Below are positions 7,028 through 11,771 of a stretch of DNA of 11,771 bases, piece after piece; position 1 is the first letter of the stretch; each line of letters starts with the position of its first letter. The stretch spans positions 1 through 11,771 of the forward strand of contig JADYYC010000488.1 of NCBI GenBank assembly GCA_020853835.1, given 5' to 3'. The translations under genes were made by a program, and so were the position numbers. The notes below the pieces were generated by a model. That model did not search any database. It was not told where the DNA came from and worked only from the letters and a program-made list of their open reading frames with translations. Origin of the DNA: Anaerolineales bacterium (GTDB taxonomy: Bacteria; Chloroflexota; Anaerolineae; Anaerolineales; UBA4823).

Positions 7028-7091
7028 TCGTTGCGAGTATTTCCACCACGCCAGCGCTCTTCACACCAGAACGACGCCTTCATGTTTTTGC

Positions 7092-7178
7092 GAGCCGCCA
7101 TTCTTTGGCGGCGTGGCAGTCTCCTGGATGAACCAGCGAGGAGATTGCTTCAGCCCAAAAAGCGGGCTTCGCAATGAC
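7092..7178. repeat. Palindromic intergenic element with three inverted-repeat stems
   Basis: Three stems are nested here. GCCGCCA/TGGCGGC (7094-7100 with 7106-7112) is a perfect 7-bp stem. GCAGTCTCCT/AGGAGATTGC (7116-7125 with 7139-7148) is a 10-bp stem with one mismatch and an inner CTGG/CCAG. ATTGC..AGCCC/GGGCT..GCAAT (7144-7175) is an interrupted stem. The last two share 7144-7148 and cannot both form. Motifs such as GAAGCAATCTCC and GTCATTGCGA on the minus strand resemble a palindromic repeat family I recall from many environmental bacterial genomes; copy number cannot be shown from one window. No gene is seen here. Confidence 0.6.
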
Positions 7179-7208
7179 GCCCTCTGCTATCCAGAACCGA
7201 CGATAACC

Positions 7209-7242
7209 AAAAAACGGCGGCCATACAAGCCGCCGTTTTTTT
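7209..7242. terminator. Bidirectional rho-independent terminator
   Basis: A perfect GC stem CGGCGGC/GCCGCCG (7215-7221 with 7229-7235, loop of 7) is flanked by six A on the left and seven T on the right. It therefore ends transcription in both directions. It lies between the convergent genes thrC and pckA, 182 bases past the first and 19 bases past the second, and serves both gene groups. Confidence 0.92.
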
Positions 7243-7260
7243 AATTCGCATTCTGCGCCG

Positions 7261-8901
7261 TTAGAGTTTGGGCCCTGCATCCCGGACCTGCGGCGAAGCC
7301 TGGTCCTCGAATTTCTTAAAGTTATCGATAAAGCGCGAGGCCAGGGAGCGGTAGCGCTTCATGTAAGCCTCGCGCGACGGCCAGGACGAAGCCGGATCGA
7401 GCACGTTGTCGGGGATATCGGGACAGGTTTTTGGAACTTGAAACCCAAATACGGGGTCCTGGGTGTATTCGACGTCATCCAGAAGACCGTCCAGCACGGC
7501 GTTTAGCATGGTGCGGGTGTAGCGAATGCTGATGCGCTTTCCGATCCCGTACGGCCCGCCCACCCAGCCGGTGTTGATCAGCCAGCAATTCACCTGGTAG
7601 CGCTCGATCTTTCGTTTTAGCAGTTCGGCATAGAACGCCGGATGGTGGACCATGAAGGGGCCCCCAAAGCAGGTGCTGAAGGTGATCTCCGGTTCTTCAC
7701 CCAGCCCGATTTCCGTCCCCGCAATCTTCGAAGTGTAGCCTGAGATGAAGTGGTAAAGCGCCTGGTCGGGGTTCAGACGGGCAATTGGAGGCATCACGCC
7801 GGATGCATCGCAGGTGAGGAAGATGATGTTCTTCGGGTGGCCGGCTCGTTTTTCTGGAATGGCGTTATCGATGAACTCCAGGGGGTAGGATGCCCGCGTG
7901 TTCTCGGTCAGCGTGTCATCGTCCAGATCGATCAGCCGCGTCACTGGGTCGAAGACGACGTTCTCGAGTATCGTGCCAAAGCGGCGCGTGCAGGCGTAAA
8001 TCTGCGGCTCGGCGCTCTCGGAAAGGGCAATGACCTTGGCGTAACAGCCGCCTTCAAAGTTGAAAACCCCTTCATCGCTCCAGCCGTGCTCGTCATCGCC
8101 GATCAGACCGCGCAGAGGGTCGGCGGACAACGTGGTCTTTCCCGTTCCAGAGAGGCCGAAAAACAGCGCCGTGTCGCCTTTTTTGCCGACGTTTGCAGAA
8201 CAATGCATTGTCATCACGCCGTCGAGCGGGAGAAGGTAGTTCATGATGGTGAAGACGGATTTCTTGATTTCACCTGCATAGCCGGAATTTCCGATGATGC
8301 AAATGCGCTGATCGAAATTGATCACAATGACCGTATTCGAAGGCGTGCCGTCCAGTTGCGGAAAAGCTTTGAAAGTTGGCGCCGCGATCACGGTGAAATC
8401 CGGGACGAAACGGCGGTAATCTTCGTTGGTTGCCGGGGTGATGAACATATTCCTGGCAAAGATGCTGTGCCAGGCCTGCTCGGTGATGATGCGCACCGGC
8501 AGTTGATAGTCCGGATCGGCTCCTGAATAGCAATCCTGGACAAAGACGTCCTTGCCCTGCAAGAAACCTTGCACGCGCCGGAAGAGGTCGTCAAATTTAT
8601 CCGGGTGATAGGGGCGGTTATACTGGCTCCACCAGATCTTGTCCTCCGTTGTGGGCTCGCGCACAATCACCTTATCATTTGCAGCGCGTGCGGTATGCTT
8701 GCCGGTGTTGACGACCAGGGCGCCTGAAAAAGTGATCTTGCCTTCGCTGCGGAACACCGCCTCCTCATACAGGGCTTCGGTGGGCAGGTTCCAGTACACT
8801 TTGTTCAGGTTTGTGAGGCCATGGTTTTCCAGCCCAAAATAGCTCTTTCGTGCAGCCGCCTGCGCTTCTGCGGGGGTTTTTATATCGAGTATGTTGTTCA
8901 T
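7261..8901 (-). CDS. pckA: Phosphoenolpyruvate carboxykinase (ATP)
   Basis: This enzyme interconverts oxaloacetate + ATP with PEP + CO2 + ADP in the cytoplasm; it serves gluconeogenesis or, in reverse, CO2 fixation with ATP gain. The protein has 546 residues, close to the family norm. The kinase P-loop GLSGTGKTT is at 249-257, followed by the metal-binding and signature stretch GDDEHGWSDEGVFNFEGGC (268-286). NTGWVGGPYGIGKRI (443-457) is also typical. The usual substrate loop GRSPxDK is changed here to ARAANDK (71-77), but the arginine (R72) that contacts the carboxylate substrate remains. The ATG overlaps the aminotransferase stop as ATGA, with GAGGG seven bases upstream inside that gene, so the two are translationally coupled. 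It is the last gene of the minus-strand cluster and ends just before the shared terminator. Confidence 0.98.
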   Translation of the reverse strand: MNNILDIKTPAEAQAAARKSYFGLENHGLTNLNKVYWNLPTEALYEEAVFRSEGKITFSGALVVNTGKHTARAANDKVIVREPTTEDKIWWSQYNRPYHPDKFDDLFRRVQGFLQGKDVFVQDCYSGADPDYQLPVRIITEQAWHSIFARNMFITPATNEDYRRFVPDFTVIAAPTFKAFPQLDGTPSNTVIVINFDQRICIIGNSGYAGEIKKSVFTIMNYLLPLDGVMTMHCSANVGKKGDTALFFGLSGTGKTTLSADPLRGLIGDDEHGWSDEGVFNFEGGCYAKVIALSESAEPQIYACTRRFGTILENVVFDPVTRLIDLDDDTLTENTRASYPLEFIDNAIPEKRAGHPKNIIFLTCDASGVMPPIARLNPDQALYHFISGYTSKIAGTEIGLGEEPEITFSTCFGGPFMVHHPAFYAELLKRKIERYQVNCWLINTGWVGGPYGIGKRISIRYTRTMLNAVLDGLLDDVEYTQDPVFGFQVPKTCPDIPDNVLDPASSWPSREAYMKRYRSLASRFIDNFKKFEDQASPQVRDAGPKL

Positions 8902-10115
8902 AGCCAGTCCCTCACCAGTTTGCGGTCGCCGATGTAGATTTCATTTGGAGAGTTTGGATCCAGCGCCCACTTGATGCGTTCGATGGCGACAGTGATATCC
9001 TTCACTGTTCCAGCATAACTCAGGCGGAGGTGTCCCTCCATCCCAAATTCCTTTCCCGGGACGGTGACGACCAGCGCGCGATCGAGCAAGAACTTAGCCA
9101 GTTCGATCGAGTTGTTGTTGTAAGCCCGGAAATCCGGCAGCACATAAAAAGTGCCATCGGGGCGGGCGGCTTTGATCCCGTTGAAGGTCTTTAGCTCCTG
9201 CATAATGATGTCACGGTTGTTTTGAAACGTCAGGCGCAGGTTTTCAACCACGCTTTGCATACCGACCAGCGCGCCTTCGGCAGCAGCCTGTAAAAGCGCG
9301 GAGGTGCAGGACGTGATCTGGCTCTGCACATTCGTCATCACTTCGACCAGGTTCCGGTTTGCCACCACCCACCCGATTCGAAAGCCGGTCATCCCATACA
9401 ATTTTGCCACCCCGTTGACTACGATAACCATGGTGTCTTCGACCGTCTTGGTGGTGAACTCATAAGCAGGCGCGGCGCGCTTACCGTCGAACACCAGCTT
9501 ATGATAAATGTCATCCATAATCAAATAGATCTTTTTGCGCTCACAGAAATCGACAATCTCAGCGATCAGTTCTTTGGGAAAGACCGCCCCGGAGGGGTTA
9601 TTGGGGCTGTTGACGATCATGGCTTTCGTGTAAGAAGTGACAGCCGCCTCAATTTCCTGCATGCGAGGGACAAAAGACCCGTCTTCTGGCGTGAGGATGA
9701 CCGGAATTCCATAGCACATTTTCACCATCTCGGGATAGCTGACCCAGTGAGGCGCCAAAATCAGCACTTCGTCTTGCGGGTTGAGAATGCTGTAAAGGAT
9801 GTTGAAAATCGATTGCTTTGCGCCAGAAGAGACGATGACGTTCTCAGGGGCGATCACGCGGTCGTAATTCTCCTCCGTATACTGAATGATCGCCTTCTTT
9901 AGGGAGGGAGTTCCGTCGGGCGGCGTGTACTTGATATCCCCGCCGCTGAGCTTTGAGGCCGAACTCAGGATTGCCGAAATGGGCGTTTTGTTCTTGGGTT
10001 CGCCGATCCCCATATTGATCACCGGTTCGCCGCGTTCGCGCATCATCCGAGCCTGTTCGTTGAGCGCAAATGTCGGCGAAGGGGCGATTGACCTGGCCAG
10101 ACGACTGATGCTCAT
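8898..10115 (-). CDS. Class I aminotransferase, probably aspartate aminotransferase
   Basis: A fold-type I PLP aminotransferase of 405 residues, resembling the bacterial I-gamma group. Visible marks are GIGEPKNKTP (36-45), YTPPDGTPSLKKAI (63-76), the cofactor-binding NSPNNPSG (169-176), D201 of DDIY for the pyridine nitrogen, the Schiff-base lysine K238 in VAKLYGMTGFRIGW (236-249), and a C-terminal LRLSYAG with the carboxylate-binding arginine. The likely reaction is aspartate + 2-oxoglutarate to oxaloacetate + glutamate. Substrate choice within this family is hard to read from sequence, so alanine or aromatic specificity is possible. The oxaloacetate-using neighbour pckA, which overlaps its stop by ATGA, favours aspartate. 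A GAGGAG site (10132-10127) lies 11 bases before the ATG. It follows the decarboxylase beta gene by 35 bases. Confidence 0.88.
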   Translation of the reverse strand: MSISRLARSIAPSPTFALNEQARMMRERGEPVINMGIGEPKNKTPISAILSSASKLSGGDIKYTPPDGTPSLKKAIIQYTEENYDRVIAPENVIVSSGAKQSIFNILYSILNPQDEVLILAPHWVSYPEMVKMCYGIPVILTPEDGSFVPRMQEIEAAVTSYTKAMIVNSPNNPSGAVFPKELIAEIVDFCERKKIYLIMDDIYHKLVFDGKRAAPAYEFTTKTVEDTMVIVVNGVAKLYGMTGFRIGWVVANRNLVEVMTNVQSQITSCTSALLQAAAEGALVGMQSVVENLRLTFQNNRDIIMQELKTFNGIKAARPDGTFYVLPDFRAYNNNSIELAKFLLDRALVVTVPGKEFGMEGHLRLSYAGTVKDITVAIERIKWALDPNSPNEIYIGDRKLVRDWL

Positions 10116-10150
10116 ATTCGTTTTTTCTCCTCGATCGAAGTCCTTTTTGA

Positions 10151-11278
10151 TTAGACCATACCGCTGACAATAGCTAAGAGGACGCCACCCGCAATTACGC
10201 TTCCAAGCTGGCCTGCGGTGTTGGTGCCCATGGCGTGCATAAGGATGAAATTGTCAAAGTCTTCGTCCTGCGCCACTTTTGCTGCCAGCCGTCCGGCCAT
10301 CGGGAAGGCGCTGATCCCTGCCGCGCCGATCAATGGATTGATTTTCCCACCGGTCACGAAAGCCATAAGCTTTCCAAACAACAGGCCTGCCACGGTGTCC
10401 AGCGCAAACGCGGCCAGGCCCAAGACTAAAATACCGCCCGTTTGCAAATTCAAGAAGCTTTGCGCGGACATGGTTGATCCAATCGTCAGGCCCAGAAACA
10501 AGGTGGCGATGTTGGCGATCTCATTCTGGGCCGCTTTGTTCAGGCGTTCAACCACGCCGCTCTCGCGCAGCAAGTTGCCGAGCATGAGCATGCTGATCAA
10601 CGGGGCTGCGTCGGGGACCAACAACCCGATGACGATCGTGACAATCACCGGAAAGAGGATGCGAGCCCGGGCGGAGACCGGCCTGGGGGCATACTCCATG
10701 CGGATCATACGTTCTCTCTTTGTCGTCAGCAATTTCATAATGGGCGGCTGGATGATCGGAACCAGGCTCATATAAGAGTAGGCGGCAACCGCAATGGGCG
10801 CGAGAAGCTCCGGCGCAAGTTTGGAGGCCACAAAAATCGAGGTCGGGCCATCGATCGCGCCGATCACGCCGATCGAAGCGGCCTGATTGAGCGGGTAGCC
10901 CAGCAGAGTCGCCAGGATCAGGGTGCCATAGATGCCAAATTGGCCCGCCGCCCCCATCAACACCATCGAGGGCTGGGCCAGCAGCGGGCTGAAATCGATC
11001 ATCGCGCCCACGCCGACGAATATCAACAGCGGAAAGAGCTCGGTGCTGATCCCCGCCCGGTAAAGGACGGCGAATAAACCGCCTCCATCCTGCATTCCGG
11101 TCAGCGGAATGTTCGCCAGGATGCAGCCGAACCCAATCGGTAAAAGCAACACGGGCTCGTACTCTTTTATGATTGCCAGTCCAATCAATATCCCGCCCGC
11201 CAGCATCATCACCGCATTTCCAACCGTGAAATTGGCCAGGCCTTTCAAAAGCTCAGAAGTCAATTCGCCGATTGGCAT
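10151..11278 (-). CDS. Sodium ion-translocating decarboxylase, beta subunit (OadB/GcdB/MmdB family)
   Basis: This integral membrane subunit takes carboxybiotin from its carrier protein, releases CO2 and uses the energy to export Na+. At 375 residues it has about ten hydrophobic segments. Family marks are GMQDGGGLFAVLYRAGI (61-77), FVGVGAMIDFSPLL (87-100), GAIDGPTSIF (140-149) with the aspartate D143 implicated in Na+ transport, YSYMSLVPIIQPP (167-179) and HAMGTNTAGQLGS (348-360) near the C-terminus. Sequence does not settle whether the carboxyl donor is oxaloacetate, methylmalonyl-CoA or glutaconyl-CoA; the downstream aminotransferase and PEP carboxykinase favour oxaloacetate. The ATG has GGAG eight bases upstream, within the end of the biotin carrier gene five bases away. 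No gamma subunit is visible between this gene and the next. Confidence 0.94.
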   Translation of the reverse strand: MPIGELTSELLKGLANFTVGNAVMMLAGGILIGLAIIKEYEPVLLLPIGFGCILANIPLTGMQDGGGLFAVLYRAGISTELFPLLIFVGVGAMIDFSPLLAQPSMVLMGAAGQFGIYGTLILATLLGYPLNQAASIGVIGAIDGPTSIFVASKLAPELLAPIAVAAYSYMSLVPIIQPPIMKLLTTKRERMIRMEYAPRPVSARARILFPVIVTIVIGLLVPDAAPLISMLMLGNLLRESGVVERLNKAAQNEIANIATLFLGLTIGSTMSAQSFLNLQTGGILVLGLAAFALDTVAGLLFGKLMAFVTGGKINPLIGAAGISAFPMAGRLAAKVAQDEDFDNFILMHAMGTNTAGQLGSVIAGGVLLAIVSGMV

Positions 11279-11283
11279 GTGAA

Positions 11284-11724
11284 CTACTCCACAAATTCCA
11301 GCAACAAGTCGTTATGATTGACCGTTTGCCCGAGCGCGACCGAGATTTCTTTGACCGTCCCGGGGCGCGAAGCCCGGATGGCATTTCGCATTTTCATGGC
11401 CTCGATGATAAAGAGCGCCGTGCCATAATCAACCTCGTCTCCCGCTTTCACCTGAATTTCCACGATCACACCCGGGATTGGCGCCCGAACCGATGTCAGG
11501 TTGAGCGAAGCGCTAGAGGGAATGTACCCGGTCGCCGGTTGCGATTGAGACCCTGTCTGAGCGGGGAGAGCAGGTTCGTTGAAAGGTTCTTTGGTCCTCG
11601 TTTGCGCGTCCTCTGGCCAGACCTCGAACTTCAAACCCTCGACTATGGCGATGATCGGTCGGTTGTCCAGGTTTTCAATGTCCACTTCGTATGCTTTTTG
11701 ATCAACGGTCACGATTATCTTCAT
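11284..11724 (-). CDS. Biotin carboxyl carrier protein of a decarboxylase/carboxylase
   Basis: A 146-residue biotin carrier. An N-terminal beta-rich region (1-37, MKIIVTVDQKAYEVDIENL...) leads to a Gln/Pro/Ser/Thr-rich flexible linker (about 40-75). A C-terminal biotinyl domain (77-146) follows, with EAMKM at 108-112; K111 is the biotin site. The domain has the paired glycine turns expected of a biotinyl fold (PIPGVIVEI and RPGTVKEI). It should shuttle a carboxyl group from a carboxyltransferase to the membrane subunit encoded five bases downstream. The start at 11724 has GAGG nine bases upstream. The frame is also open upstream to the window edge, but no other in-frame ATG, GTG or TTG is seen there. 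It is likely the Na+ pump's own carrier and not AccB of fatty acid synthesis, judging from its neighbour. Confidence 0.93.
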   Translation of the reverse strand: MKIIVTVDQKAYEVDIENLDNRPIIAIVEGLKFEVWPEDAQTRTKEPFNEPALPAQTGSQSQPATGYIPSSASLNLTSVRAPIPGVIVEIQVKAGDEVDYGTALFIIEAMKMRNAIRASRPGTVKEISVALGQTVNHNDLLLEFVE

Positions 11725-11771
11725 TTCCCCATACCTCTCTTGTTTAGCATGCGGGTGCGGAGCACCGATTG
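11721..11771 (-). CDS. Possible C-terminal end of an upstream gene, identity unknown
   Basis: On the minus strand a frame enters open from the right edge and ends with TGA at 11723-11721, giving 16 residues ending RMLNKRGMGK. Its stop overlaps the biotin carrier start as ATGA, the same junction used at 3780-3783 and 8898-8901, which is why it may be real. Family knowledge suggests a carboxyltransferase (alpha) subunit could sit here, but these few residues do not show it. Confidence 0.3.
   Translation of the reverse strand, partial: QSVLRTRMLNKRGMGK

Noticed and set aside
7080..7280. 66-residue minus-strand frame between thrC and pckA
   Set aside because: It runs through the palindromic element and the terminator and overlaps the end of pckA, so a real gene is unlikely.
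7750..8526. 258-residue open frame on the plus strand opposite pckA
   Set aside because: It lies wholly inside a confident pckA, shows no recognisable motif, and is the usual long antisense frame in GC-rich coding DNA.

Overview
The window looks like chromosomal DNA from a free-living bacterium, most plausibly a member of the Chloroflexota (Anaerolineae-like). This placement is an inference from gene content and the flavour of the proteins: folate-type TrmFO, HflX, an ATP-type PEP carboxykinase with a diverged HTAR substrate loop, a sodium-pump decarboxylase beta subunit, and soluble histidine kinases with single-domain receivers. No taxonomic marker is present. There are no rRNA or tRNA genes, insertion sequences, phage genes or CRISPR arrays.

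Layout. Positions 1-953 (minus strand) hold a truncated membrane-anchored thioredoxin-like gene that runs off the left edge, then tatA, with a likely tatA terminator between them. Positions 954-1078 are a divergent promoter region with a strong hairpin in the tatA leader. Positions 1079-7027 (plus strand) hold trmFO. After a 104-base gap with a probable promoter comes a tightly packed group: soluble histidine kinase, hflX (ATGA overlap), a 69-residue two-helix membrane protein (3-base gap), a single-domain response regulator, and threonine synthase. Positions 7028-7260 lie between convergent genes and hold a palindromic element and a shared bidirectional terminator. Positions 7261-11724 (minus strand) read, in transcription order, biotin carrier protein, sodium-pump decarboxylase beta subunit, class I aminotransferase (aspartate type) and pckA. 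An open frame entering from the right edge overlaps the biotin carrier start by ATGA.

How the genes fit together. The minus-strand cluster collects enzymes that act on, or plausibly act on, oxaloacetate. An aminotransferase could make it from aspartate, PEP carboxykinase turns it into PEP, and the biotin carrier plus beta subunit could decarboxylate it (or a related carboxyl donor such as methylmalonyl-CoA) while exporting Na+. The plus-strand cluster places a kinase/receiver pair around the ribosome-associated GTPase HflX, an arrangement that suggests co-expression of a signalling pair with a ribosome-stress factor. TrmFO and HflX both act on the translation apparatus.

Most genes here belong to well-known families. 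The parts most worth a second look are the gene arrangements, the 69-residue membrane protein, the palindromic intergenic element and the tatA leader hairpin. I found no convincing wholly new system.
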